From Salvia splendens (Eukaryota > Streptophyta > Magnoliopsida > Lamiales > Lamiaceae): a stretch of DNA of 64,000 nucleotides. Each line of letters starts with the position of its first letter. The first letter of the stretch is position 1. A program made the translations under genes and the position numbers. The notes beneath the pieces were generated by a model. The model saw only the letters and a program-made list of their open reading frames with translations. It made no database searches and had not been told where the DNA came from. This document shows, piece after piece, positions 54,189 to 64,000 of this stretch. Where the stretch lies: the NCBI RefSeq assembly GCF_004379255.2, contig NC_056047.1, forward strand, positions 21,218,293-21,282,292. The letters are read 5' to 3'.

Positions 54189-55788
54189 TATATATACCGT
54201 ATATATATAGAGTAGTGATATATGGAAAGTGCCTATTAAATGCATAACTAGAGAATAAATATCAGCCACAAGATCAAGATATCAAGGGCTTATATTAACC
54301 TATGTGATTTTCGAAATTGGAGGAGAAATCAGTTCACTATATTAAACATTTACTTCACTATAAGAAGGCGGAGGTATAATGGACATTTAACAAATATAAT
54401 TAGGGTTAATGTTTGAATTACTCCCTCATTTGCTCAATTCATCTCCCGCCATTGCTCCTATTCTCTTCTTCTCGAAATTTCAGATTTCTTACTCCGTCGC
54501 CATCGTCGTCGCCGTCGCCTCATTCCGTCGTTGTCAACATCCAGTTCTTTCATTCCGTCGCCTCATTCCTTCTTCGAACAAATGGATTCAAATCAGAAAG
54601 ATTTTTCAAAATGTAAGTTGTTCTACTAGTTTCTTCAACCGATTTAGATTTCTCATTCCGTAGTTAAACTCATTTTTTATTAACATTTCTTCAACCGCAT
54701 GTATGTGTTCGCATTTTGAAATGACTATGAGATTTGGACGAAATGGAGTGGGTTTGAGAACGACTCTAAGATTTGAAACGACTCTGAGATTTGAGAACTC
54801 GATGCTGGAATTGTCGCTAACAGGTCATGATTCTGTATAGCTGAATTTGCAATTTTAGATTTGTTGTTTTTGTGTTGATTAGTGCTAATTACTGTTTTTT
54901 GATTACTTCTCTTTTTTATGTAGGTTTTGATCGACAGAAAAAAATGTAACCAAAGACTCCAATGGTAAGTAATTCAAATCTTATATTGCTCTATTTTTTC
55001 ACTACCCTACGATTATCAACTTTTATTTCGGTGTTTTTCTAGAAGGCGAGCTTTATCAGATTATCAATTCTCGATAGATTCTTCATGTGTTGTTGCGCTA
55101 TCGATTATTGTCAGATTCAGTAATTTAATGTTCGTCGATTTTTTCAGATTGTAGCGTAAATTGTTTAGTTGATTATGTACAATATTGGTTGCTGAGTTTT
55201 GTTTGATTTTGGTTGATGAGAAGTTTTTGGTTGAGTAAGGAATCATGCAGAACATGTAGGCTACGATTTTATGGCAATACTATGTTTCTATATTTCGTAT
55301 TTTCTATGTACTAGTTGCTGTTTTGCGTATTACATCTTGCTGTTTAGATAATTATATAGTGCAGTCAATACTATCTGAACTAATTCAGCTTATGTTGAGT
55401 TATATGGTTGCGTAGTGTTCTACTTCATAAGGCATAATGCAAAATGTTGACCTATGATTTTATGGCATTTCTCTCTGTTTCTTTTCTGTATTTCGTATTT
55501 TGTATGAAATAATTTCTTATGGTTATCCTCTGGTTTTACCAGATTGCTGCATTATGTGTTACATATTGCAGTCTACATATGGTTAATTGCATTCAATTGC
55601 AAGTTCAGGAAGCATTCTACAAGCTGTTTGGTGTCAATGAAGGAGAAGGTCGTAGATTTGATGACCAAACTAGTGCGTCGGTATGGAAGATGTGTCTCCA
55701 TGACTCTAGAAATTGTGGCAGACAAAATGAATAAGAGATCACTTAGTTCGTTTTGAAGTACTTGAAGATTGTAGTCGTATTTGTTTAT
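54189..55788 (+). other. Repeat-associated sequence with exon-like pieces, no confirmed gene
   Basis: A CT-rich leader-like stretch precedes ATGGATTCAAATCAG at 54582, which could end in a GTAAG donor at 54613 (MDSNQKDFSK). Further on, 55612-55756 is open for MKEKVVDLMTKLVRRYGR-like residues after a TTCAG. I do not recognise either. The region ends in an inverted-repeat terminus at 56316, so it may be a gene fragment carried by a Mutator-like element. Confidence 0.3.
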
Positions 55789-56120
55789 ACCTTACCAGAT
55801 TGCAGTCTTACTCTATGAATATTGCAGTGTTATTCTATAAATATTGCAGTGTTACGTGTCTGCATAATTCGTAATAGTTTTACCTTACCAGATTGCAGTT
55901 TTAAGCTATGAACATTGCAGTGTTACTTTATGAATATTGTAGTGTTACGTGTTTGCATAATTTGTAATAGTTTTTTACCTTATCAGATTGCAGTCTTACT
56001 CTATGAACATTGTAGTGTTACTCTATGAATATTGCAGTGTTACATGTCTGCATAATTTGTATTAGTTTTTTACCTTACCAGATTGCAGTGTTACTCTATG
56101 AATATTGCAGTATTGCTAAG
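55789..56120. repeat. Tandem repeat, about 94-bp unit, 3.5 copies
   Basis: ACCTTACCAGATTGCAG-type starts occur at 55789, 55882, 55977 and 56072. Each unit contains CTATGAATATTGCAGTGTTA one or two times. Confidence 0.85.
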
Positions 56121-56154
56121 TAGTATTTGCATGTTAGCTAAATCAGTTTAGGTT

Positions 56155-56316
56155 TCAAATAAAGTAATTGACCAAATCACCCCTTGATAGCAATATCCAC
56201 TACATTATCCAGCAATCCGGACTCTATTTCAATAAATTGATCTCAAGCGTCCATATACCAAATCTGACGGATCAAATTAGTGGTAGGGTGCCACTCTAAC
56301 TATGGTGGCACCCTAA
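56155..56316 (-). repeat. Terminal-repeat-like block, inverted relative to 57625-57785
   Basis: Its complement reads GGTGCCACCATAGTTAGAG, then CAGATTTGG, GAGATCAATTTATTG and AAATAGAGTCCGG, matching the order at 57625-57785. It also holds a hairpin AGGGTGCCAC / GTGGCACCCT at 56285-56314. Probably the end of a Mutator-like element lying to the left. Confidence 0.5.
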
Positions 56317-56323
56317 TGCTCCC

Positions 56324-56326
<3 letters not shown>

Positions 56327-56386
<60 letters not shown>
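56327..56386. repeat. TA dinucleotide microsatellite
   Basis: About 30 TA units without interruption. Confidence 0.95.
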
Positions 56387-56389
<3 letters not shown>

Positions 56390-57615
56390 GTGCATTATAA
56401 TGATAACCTTAATTTCCGTAATAACCCTATAACTAAATCTGGACCACACATTTTTAAAATCACGTGGTCTAGATTCAAACTTAGATTTACTTCATAAAAA
56501 AAAGCACGGGGGTAAATATGTCATTTCGCTCATGATAAAATTTACGTATCCAAATTTCGCTCATTTAATTTCTGAATTTTGGTCATTTTATCATTTTATC
56601 AGTCAGTCAAAAGTATCATTTTATCAACTCAGAGTATCATTCTATCCGGCAAAACTATCATTCTATGCAATAAACCTAACATATATCATTTTATCATTTT
56701 ATCAGTCAGTCAAAAGTATCATTTTATCAACTCGGGGTATCATTCTATCCGGCAAAACTATCATTCTATGCAATAAACCTATCATTTTATCAGTCAGTCA
56801 AAAGTATCATTTTATCAACTCAGAGTATCATTCTATCCGGCAAAACTATCATTCTATGCAATAAAACTAATATAATCGGCACAATACATAATATACAAAC
56901 CTACAAAGCAGTAAACGTATCATTTTATCAACTCAGAGTATCATTTTTATAAGGTTACTGTCATTTTATCCGCTTAGATTATCATTTTATCAGGTAAAAG
57001 TATCATTTTATTAAATAAAAATGTCATTTTACACACCAAAAATACCTATCATTCTATCGGCTGAAAGTATCATTCTACCCGGCAAAACTATCATTCTATC
57101 GTCTGAAAGTATCATTCTATCCGGCAAAACTATCATTTTATGCAGTAAACCTGACATTTATAACCTAAAAGTATCATTTTATCAACTCAGAGTATCATTC
57201 TATCCGGCAAAACTATCATTCTATGCAATAAACCTATCATTTTATCATTTTATCAGTCAGTCAAAAGTATCATTTTATCAACTCAGAGTATCATTCTATC
57301 CGGCAAAACTATCATTCCATGCAATAAACCTATCATTTTATCATTTTATCATTTTAGTCAAAAGTATCATTTTATCAACTCGGAGTATCATTCTATCCGG
57401 CAAAACTATCATTCTATGCAATAAACCTATCATTTTATCATTTTACGTGATATTTGGCAAAATTCAGAAATTAAATGAGAGAAATGACAGTTTACCCCGC
57501 GCTTTTTTTTATGAAGTAAATCTAAGTTTGAATCTCAACCTCATGATTAGAAATATGTGTGGTCCAGATTTGATTATAAGGTTATTACGATATTTAGGGG
57601 TTATCATATGATCAC
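56390..57615. mobile_element. Long-TIR element filled with a minisatellite
   Basis: The first ~190 bp (GTGCATTATAATGATAACC, CTGGACCACACAT, TTAGATTTACTTCATAAAAA, CATTTAATTTCTGAATTTTG) recur inverted in the last ~165 bp. The interior is almost wholly a degenerate tandem repeat. I could not find a convincing target duplication, so family is open; Mutator-like is the best guess. Open frames inside it are products of the repeat. Confidence 0.65.
56590..57440. repeat. TATCATT minisatellite
   Basis: Higher-order units of about 65-95 bp combine TATCATTTTATCAACTCAGA, GTATCATTCTATCCGGCAAA and ACTATCATTCTATGCAATAA. I count about six near-complete units and several partial ones. Confidence 0.85.
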
Positions 57616-57624
57616 GACTACACT

Positions 57625-57785
57625 ATGGTGCCACCTTAATTAAAGTGACAATGTAACAACATTTATAGCCATCTGATCTCCTATATAGATTGTTGAGATT
57701 GAATTGTAGGAATAGAGTACGGATTTCTTGGTTGTTCAAAATTTGTTGCTTATAAGGGTAATTATGTCTTTTTCCTGAAATTAAA
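57625..57785 (+). repeat. Terminal-repeat-like block, partner of 56155-56316
   Basis: ATGGTGCCACCTTAATTAAA, ATCTGATCTCC, GAGATTGAATTG and AATAGAGTACGG match the complement of 56155-56316. It may begin an element extending to the right; I found no second terminus inside the window. Confidence 0.45.
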
Positions 57786-58759
57786 ATCGATACGGGGAAG
57801 AAAAATCTCGGTAAATTTAGGCGCTGATTCATATTCTCTTCCACTTAGCAATAACTCTCTCCCATTACTTCAAAACTGAATCCATTCTCTCTCCCCAATT
57901 TGCGTAGTGATTATCGTGCTATTGCTTTTTTTTTTTTCCGGACTGATTATCACCAGCATCCCTGCAAAATTCAGCATGCTTAGTGTTTGTGTTGATTGGT
58001 TCTTGTTTCTATTGTTCCCTAATTTGCTCCATTCCATATCCGACTGATACTGCTTTGTGCATACTAAATTCCTGAGCTATAGCCTTTTAGGGAGAACGGA
58101 AGAAAGACCGTGATTTGCGTTTTTGCAGGGTTGTTAAAATTGATTCATACCCTATCAGTTTCTGGATTGCATTTGTATGAATCTTTTGCTTACGTTTCTG
58201 CACCAGCACTTAGAAAGAATTCTTGTTTCTGGATTGCTTATGGTTTGGTGAGATTTGGTAATTGCTTGTTTTAATTGTGTTGTTTGCTTGTTTTAATTGT
58301 GTTGTTTGCTTGGTGAGATGTGCTTGATTTTGTTTTAATCTTTGCTTGGTGAGATGTGCTTGATTGTTTGTTTGTTATTACTTTTTGAAATACATGACTA
58401 TGTATACCATGGTTCCTACCAATTGCTTATTGTGCTACAGATTCAGAACATTGTGTAATTGTGGTTAAATGTGCATGGTTCTATTTTGTTATTTGCTTGG
58501 TTGTCATTTAATTTTATATGTTTGCTTATTAATGGCTGACTATTTGCTTGTTCAAAATTTTTCATATGCTTGTTCTTAATTTTTCATATGCTTGTCATTT
58601 CTCCCACGCTGCTATAACTCTCTCCCACTAAATTAGAAATGAATAATCATTTCTCATTCACCCATTCTGCAATTAAGAGCACCAATTTTGGAAAAACTTT
58701 AACCTAATGCAGTGGCGCTGTAATCTTTAATCAAATGATTTCTACAATTCATCGATTGC
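57786..58759. other. Low-complexity sequence rich in TTGCTTG
   Basis: Contains a tandem TTGCTTGTTTTAATTGTGTTG duplication near 58262-58310 and GGTGAGATGTGCTTGATT twice near 58311-58370. No gene recognised. Confidence 0.5.
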
Positions 58760-58764
58760 CTTTC
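58760..58764. repeat. Target site duplication of Copia-2, left copy (CTTTC)
   Basis: CTTTC also follows the other LTR at 61907-61911. Confidence 0.85.
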
Positions 58765-59025
58765 TCTTAAAGATGGTGATCGAGAGAGACGAGGGATAGA
58801 AGATTCATGGTGGCTGGAGTTTGTAGATGAAGATGTTTTTATTTCCTTTTGTGTTGTATTTAGTTTGATACAAAACATTCCCTTTTATAGGGAAATTACA
58901 ACTCTTAGGAACTCCCACTAATAAATGTATGTCTAGGTAAATACTACCAATTTAATGTAAAAACAATTACCAAGTAATTGGTACTTGGTATTTGGCTAAC
59001 TAGTCGTTGCCATTATCTTTTGACA
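58765..59025 (-). repeat. Copia-2 3' LTR
   Basis: On the minus strand it starts TGTCAAAAGATAATGG and ends ATCTTTAAGA, an unusual GA end confirmed by the flanking CTTTC. TATA-like CTATAAAAGG at 58881-58890 (complement). Confidence 0.88.
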
Positions 59026-59959
59026 CTCCCCCTCAAGTTGAGCAATGGTATCTCCGATGTTCAACTTGGTCAATATTTCTCTAAAGCTTTTCGGATTTAC
59101 TGCCTTGGTTAGGATATCAGCCAATTGTTTTTCTGATGGAACAAACGGAAACTCTATAATTCCTCCTTCCAGTTTTTCTTTAATGAAGTGACGGTCGACT
59201 TCGACATGTTTGGTTCTGTCATGTTGTACTGGATTTTCTGATATGTTGATCGCTGCTTTATTATCGCAGAATAGCCTACTCTTACGGCTTGGGGAAAAAC
59301 CGATCTCGGTAAGCAGTCTTCTTAGCCACATAATCTCCATGAGTCCACTTTTGATTCCTCGGAACTCTGCTTCAGCACTAGATAAGGCAACGACCTTTTG
59401 CTTCTTACTTCTCCAAGTTACCAGGTTGCCTCCAATGAATGTGAAGTATCCGCCGGTTGATTTTCTATCGACTGGATTACTTGCCCAATCAGCATCTGTA
59501 TAGCCATCCACTTCAAGGTCCTTTCCCTCTTTAAGAATATTCCAAAGTTTGATGTGCCCTTGAGGTACCTTACGATTCGTAAGGCTGCATTCATATGTTC
59601 TTCTTGAGGTTGGTGCATGAACTGACTAACAACTCCAACGGCGTATGCAATGTCTGGTCTGGTATGTGAGAGATAAAGCAATTTTCCTATCAGCCTTTGA
59701 TATTCTCTCGATCTGTAGATTCAGCTCCTTCAACAATCTTAAGTCCATGGTTTGGTATCATTGGTGTATCGGTTGGCTTGCAGTCTAAAAGGCCGGTTTC
59801 TGCCAGTAGATCGAGAACATATTTTCTCTGTCTTAAAAATATTCCATGCCTTGATCTCAATACTTCGATTCCCAAGAAGTACTTCAGCGGGCCGAGGTCT
59901 TTCATGTCAAATTCTTTGAACAGATTTGTCTTGAGGTAAAGGCTAAGGCTTTGAAGCAA
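58996..59959 (-). pseudogene. Copia-2 reverse transcriptase C-terminal part and RNase H
   Basis: LFKEFDMKDLGPLKYFLGIE near 59870-59930 is the RT end; HTRPDIAYAVGVVSQFMHQP near 59610-59670 and YTDADWASNPVDRKSTGGYF near 59440-59500 belong to RNase H, which continues to ALSSAEAEFRGI, DNKAAINISENP and the stop at 58996-58998. Frame breaks lie near 59690 and 59510. The catalytic YVDD part of RT is gone, so the product could not be active. Confidence 0.85.
59026..59040 (-). promoter_or_regulatory. Polypurine tract of Copia-2
   Basis: On the minus strand AACTTGAGGGGGAG leads directly into the LTR start TGTCA. Confidence 0.75.
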
Positions 59960-61536
59960 TTATGACACGGTATATTGGGATAAAAAGGTGGCTCGTAGGA
60001 GTTTATTGGGTCAATTTTGGAGTTCGGAGAAAGGTTGGGGTTCATTTGTAAGTGTTTGGGACTGTTGGGGTTATTTTGGTATTTTATGTAAGTTTTGGGG
60101 TGATTTTCGGAAATAGCAGAAGTTCTGGGGTGCTTTTGGGTAGGTTTTGAGGGATGGGGTCTTAAGTGGAATTTAGAAGAGTGATGGGGGCCAATCTGAA
60201 ATTTAGAAGTGTGTTGGGGGTGGATTTCGAATTTAGGGATTTCAGGGATATGAATTCCCCCAACCCTTCGATCCGCCGCATAACCTTCTTCTCCAACCCT
60301 AGACCCCGCCGGATCCCCTTTCAATTCCCCTCCGGTCGAAGCGTCGCCGGCGTTGGTCAATGATCCATGGTTACCTTCTGACCACGCTCTGGCGAGGGAT
60401 GCAGATGCGGTTGATTCTCGGTCGCCACCGTTGCTGCTCGTCAGACGATTGTTTCCCGTCGGCTTTGGCTCGCTGATGCTGCCCGCCGTGTTGGCGGCGT
60501 TGGTAGCTCGGTCTCCAAGCGCTGCTGCCGCCGTCGCCCTGCCTCCTCCATTCCGGTTTCGATTCTGTCGTGATTTCTCCATATCTTCCCACCAATCGGG
60601 AAATCCATGGAGATGGAAGCAAGTTTCGGCTGTATGTTTCTTCCCTCCGCAGTGACTGCATGTCAATTTGCTTTTATCAATTTTTTGGCGGAATTTGGGC
60701 AGTGGCGGTGGTCTGCTCCGGTCGATTGCAGCAAGGCCGACGCCGATCCCTGTCTCCTGTGAGTCCCCTGCGGGCTTGAGAACTCGTTCATTTGCATATT
60801 CGCGTCTCACCATCCCATATGCGGTCCTCACCGTGGGTAACGGGTCTTTGTTTAGTATCTCTCTTTTAATGGCATCGAATCTGTCGTCTAGAGCCCATAA
60901 GAACTGATATAATCTGTGTCTCTGAATAATCTTGTTGTATCTCTCGATTGTTGATGGTGTATCCATAGGATTCGGATCTCTTTCATCTATAGAGATCCAG
61001 AGACTTTGAAATTTATTCCACAGGGATTCTAGGCTCATGTTTCCTTGCTTCATGTTGTAGGCCTGTCTGTGTAGATCTGAGAATTGAAATGGATCGGCTC
61101 CACTCGCGTACGTGATGGCCAGACCCTCCCATAGGTCTCGAGCCGTCGCGTATTGTGATACTTCGTTGATGAGACTGGCTTCAACATTGTTGATTATCCA
61201 GTTAAAGCAGCAGTAGTCTCTTTGTTGCCATTTGGAATAACTGGGATGAGTGGTTAGAGGAGGGTCGGTTACTCTAGTTATGTGAGACAATAGACCCTTT
61301 CCTCCTATAGCTCGTTCCATCAGCGTTTTCCAAAGAGGATAATTATCCCCATTGAGCTTACTTTGGACATGAACCTCCCCCAATGATTCTGGTTGATTTG
61401 AGGGTGGAGGTGGTGGTTGTTCTTGGTTTCTAGGCTGTGTATTGATCTGCCTAAGAAACTCGGCGAGCTGGGCAGCGAACTCTCCTGGGAAATTCGTAAT
61501 TGGTTGGTTTGGGGTTTCTGTGTCAGATTCTGACAT
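59960..61536 (-). pseudogene. Copia-2 gag fused to RT remnant by deletion
   Basis: The ATG at 61536 starts MSESDTETPNQPITNFPGEF. A copia N-terminal domain (LNGDNYPLWKTLMERAI) and gag domain (DLWEGLAITYASGADPFQFS) are followed by a zinc knuckle (CSHCGGKKHTAETCFHLHG, near residues 300-320) with FPDWW behind it. The rest is low in complexity, with repeated HPHHSSKFH-like phrases, and runs straight into RT sequence at about 59960 without protease or integrase. The frame is open for 544 residues through the deletion. Confidence 0.8.
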
Positions 61537-61630
61537 GGTTTCTTATTTGATTTTGCAGGTTTAAACAAAAGGTCGAGGAAGGTATTCTAGGGACGGTGAT
61601 GAGAATTTTCTGAGTCCCACATTCTCACAA

Positions 61631-61645
61631 CCTGCTCTGATACCA
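61631..61645 (-). promoter_or_regulatory. Primer-binding site of Copia-2
   Basis: On the minus strand TGGTATCAGAGCAGG directly follows the LTR; this is the usual initiator-Met tRNA site of copia elements. Confidence 0.9.
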
Positions 61646-61906
61646 TCTTAAAGATGGTGATCGAGAGAGGCGAGGGATAGAAGATTCATGGTGGCTGGAG
61701 TTTGTAGAGGAAGATGTTTTTATTTCCTTTTTTGTTGTATTTAGTTCGATACAAAACATTCCCTTTTATAGGGAGATTACAACTCTTAGGAACTCCCACT
61801 AATAAATGTATGTCTAGGTAAATACTACCAATTTAATGTAAAAACAATTACCAAGTAATTGGTACTTGGTATTTGGCTAACTAGCCATTGCCATTATCTT
61901 TTGACA
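61646..61906 (-). repeat. Copia-2 5' LTR
   Basis: Pairs with 58765-59025; TATA-like CTATAAAAGG at 61762-61771 (complement). Confidence 0.88.
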
Positions 61907-61911
61907 CTTTC
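61907..61911. repeat. Target site duplication of Copia-2, right copy (CTTTC)
   Basis: Equals 58760-58764. Confidence 0.85.
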
Positions 61912-63234
61912 AATCACCGTCGATGAATAGCAGTCCATATCGTCCGTCAATGTAATTGGCCTCTGTCGCCTAAATTTGGTCGTGAGTAGGATTCCCTCGC
62001 CAGAAGTCATTTCTTGGCATCGCTGGTCGTCACTAACAGAAGCTGCTGCGGTCGCTTAATTGCTTGTGATTGTTTCAGTATTGCTTACAATTCAATTCAA
62101 TTAATTAGATCGATAATTGCTTGTTAATTGTGTCAGAATTGCTTGTTCAGTGTGTTAGAATTTCTCGTGTAGTGAGTTAGAACTACTTGATAAGCATTGA
62201 CAATGTGGGTCAAAAGGCATGTGTTTAAGTTGCTTACCAATGGCTTAAAATGTGCTTGTTAATACATTATTATTTAGCTATTTCGAATTTTCTGCCGGTG
62301 AAATTGCTTGATAAACGTATTTCTTGTTCAGCTTGGTAGAATTGCTTGTTCGGAGTGTTAGAATTGTTTGTTAGTTTGTTAGAATTTCTTGTTCAAGCTT
62401 ATTAATTGCTCTTTTAATTTTCGCTTTAATGAAGCATTGAAAATATGTGTCAAAGGGCATGTGTATAATTTGCTTACTAATGGTCAGGAATGTGCTTGTT
62501 ACATGATAAGTGTAATGGTTTTTGTTTTGCAAGACAAGACTCTCGAAGGAAATTTGTAGAAGCCCAAAATGATCACCGTAGAAGAGGAGGGCTCTCGAAG
62601 GAAATCTGCAGAAGCTCAAAATAAGTTTGTGGATGACGTAATGAGTACGTCAACACGCCACATTGAAAAGGCGCAAAGAAAGGATCTGTTGATGTTGAAA
62701 AGTTGGTTGCATAGTACCCCAGATCTTGAATGGTGAATAATATTGTTTTAGGAGAATGAATGTCAATATTTTTTGTTCAAAAACTTTTGAGTAAACTAAC
62801 TCTTGATGGCTGATGAGTGTTGGTTTCTTTTGGTGTATACATTGATGGTTTTTGGATTACTATTTTTTGTTTTGGTATAGACATTGAATGTTAAACACAC
62901 ATAAGACATGATTTACAATGGTAAGCAAATTCTGACACATTGGAACAAAAAAAACTCTTGTAACAACTTCTGACATACGCAAGCAAATTGCGATATGAAT
63001 TTTGATTTGAGTATAAACAACTTCAAGCACTAATTAGTTTAAATCCTTGGTACTACCAAACACTAAATTATAAATTAACATGCAAATGTGATGCAATTAA
63101 ATTATAAAGAATATGGGATTAATGACAAGATTATGAAGCAAGCAATCCAACACATGCAACCAAGCAATTACAGATTTTGAGGCAAGCACTAAACGAATTT
63201 TTATGATAGTATGTGAAAACACTTGTTACAAAAA
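61912..63234. other. Repeat-rich sequence, no confirmed gene
   Basis: TTGCTTGT and GTTAGAATT phrases recur throughout. A roughly 240-bp tandem duplication is recognisable from AAGCATTGACAATGTGGGTC at 62192 and AAGCATTGAAAATATGTGTC at 62432. It is the continuation of the sequence before Copia-2. Confidence 0.5.
62569..62736 (+). other. Short open frame, 55 residues, unknown
   Basis: Starts MITVEEEGSRRKSAEAQNKF and ends STPDLEW at a TGA. A CTCTCGAAGGAAAT-type block just upstream (62541) is repeated inside it (62593), so part arose by duplication. Charged and helix-prone, it could be a last exon of a lost gene; no family recognised. Confidence 0.25.
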
Positions 63235-63240
63235 AGCAAT

Positions 63241-63480
63241 GCCGGGGAGTTGCTCCCAACTCTTTCGATGTATGAACTTCAATTACATACGGTTTTCCAA
63301 TGAAATAAAATTCTTATTCCAGTCTTTTCCTCTTTACGTATCAGGCAAGGCCGGGGAGTTGCTCCCAACTCTTTCGATGTCAGAACTTCAATTACCGTGT
63401 TCCAATGAAATAAAATCTTCCAATCTTTTCCTCTTTCAGTATTAGGCAAGGCTGAGGAGTTTCTCTCAACTCTTTCCCAA
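63241..63480. repeat. Tandem repeat, about 105-bp unit, 2.3 copies
   Basis: GCCGGGGAGTTGCTCCCAAC starts at 63241 and 63350, and a diverged GCTGAGGAGTTTCTCTCAAC starts at 63451. GGGAGTTGCTCCC forms a small hairpin in the first two units. Confidence 0.8.
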
Positions 63481-64000
63481 AGTCTAGCATTTCAGCTGAA
63501 AGTGATATGCAATTTAATACACATAAACAAGCAATATCTCATATTTAAACAAGCAATCAGACATACAAAGATGAACCAGTTGGGATATCCTAACTTCCGC
63601 TTCCGACGTAGAGATAAGGATTGAGCGTGAGCTCATGATGGTTTTATTTAGCATTTCTTGTCGTCTTGATAGCATGGATGATCCCGACTTGTGGGACCTC
63701 TGGTTTACATTTTCATGTTCTCAGTTTCGATCTTAGTCACTTTTGGGCAAAGATCATGTTGTTGGAACATTTTATTTTGATCTCATTTACGGGTTGGGGG
63801 TCTGTCTTAACCCCCCGCCCACAAAGGGAGATTTTGATTAAAAAAACAAGCAATCAGACATACAAAAACTGTATGGTGAAATTAAAAAATCAATCGATAA
63901 ATTACAATTAGTCTTTAAAAAACTCCACGAAATTTAATTACAAATACATAAATTTCATTTGCAAGCTCATGAAATACGAGAATTTCTTCAATTGGTCATT
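63481..64000. other. AT-rich end of window
   Basis: No gene or element recognised. AACAAGCAAT-type phrases recur (63527, 63548, 63845). Confidence 0.5.

Larger units (their letters stand above)
58765..61906 (-). mobile_element. Copia-2: internally deleted Ty1/copia element, minus strand
   Basis: Two 261-bp LTRs (58765-59025 and 61646-61906) differ at about seven positions (about 2.7 %). CTTTC duplications flank the element. Gag and the end of RT plus RNase H are present; protease, integrase and most of RT are missing, so the element is only 3.1 kb. Left copy carries the polypurine tract, right copy the primer-binding site, fixing the minus orientation. Confidence 0.9.

Noticed and set aside
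56590..57440. CRISPR-like array of short repeats
   Set aside because: Repeats are degenerate, units vary in length, there are no unique spacers or cas genes, and the surrounding DNA is plant nuclear. It is a minisatellite inside a long-TIR element.
56532..57611. Open frames of 110 and 196 residues with repeated FYQLRVSFYPAK-like phrases
   Set aside because: They are translations of the tandem repeat and have no start context or domain.

Overview
This is a plant nuclear window, clearly a eudicot, made mostly of LTR retrotransposons, several nested inside one another, plus a small gene island. It holds plant-specific lineages (Tat, Tekay and Athila Ty3/gypsy elements, two Ty1/copia elements), Stowaway-, Harbinger- and Mutator-type DNA elements, and one intron-containing plant gene of the DUF630/DUF632 family. 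I suspect an asterid, possibly Lamiales, but no marker settles this. I saw no rRNA, tRNA, CRISPR or bacterial features.

Layout. 1-3613 is the gag-protease-RT-RNase H part of a Tat-lineage element, ending at a 64-bp assembly gap (3614-3677). After the gap comes the integrase and chromodomain end of a different element, a Tekay-type chromovirus. Its 3' LTR (about 3.4 kb) starts at 4695 and ends at 22682. That LTR is split by a 14.5-kb Athila element (Athila-1, 6237-20789, + strand) with LTRs identical except for one G, a TGTGT target duplication, a primer-binding site, a gag-pol frame and a long third ORF. A decayed LINE fragment and Stowaway-type MITEs follow (22965-23705).

23885-42378 is a copia element (Copia-1, + strand, TCGTC duplication). 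Its integrase is split by a second Athila element on the minus strand (Athila-2, 26360-39624, CTGCT duplication). By hand count the LTR pairs of Copia-1 and Athila-2 each differ by about 3 %.

42557-54190 is the gene island. It holds three Harbinger-like elements (42557-43087, 43291-45329, 51760-53778), two of which carry a recognisable ORF1 (SANT/trihelix-like protein) but no transposase. A Mutator-type MITE with an 11-bp duplication lies at 46182-46458. The only credible host gene is at 48410-51494: five exons, 703 residues, a predicted N-myristoylated DUF630/DUF632 protein.

54187-64000 is repeat-rich: a 94-bp tandem array, a TA microsatellite, a long-TIR element filled with a TATCATT-type minisatellite, and an internally deleted copia element (Copia-2, 58765-61906, minus strand, CTTTC duplication).

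Many of the breaks in retrotransposon frames are single-base changes in homopolymer runs, alongside true nonsense codons in the older elements. Part of the apparent decay, especially in the young Athila-1, may therefore be consensus error. The least explained signals are a pair of stem-loops conserved behind the third ORF of both Athila copies, a conserved 3' splice-site-like sequence just before both Athila gag starts, and the ORF1-only Harbinger family around the gene.
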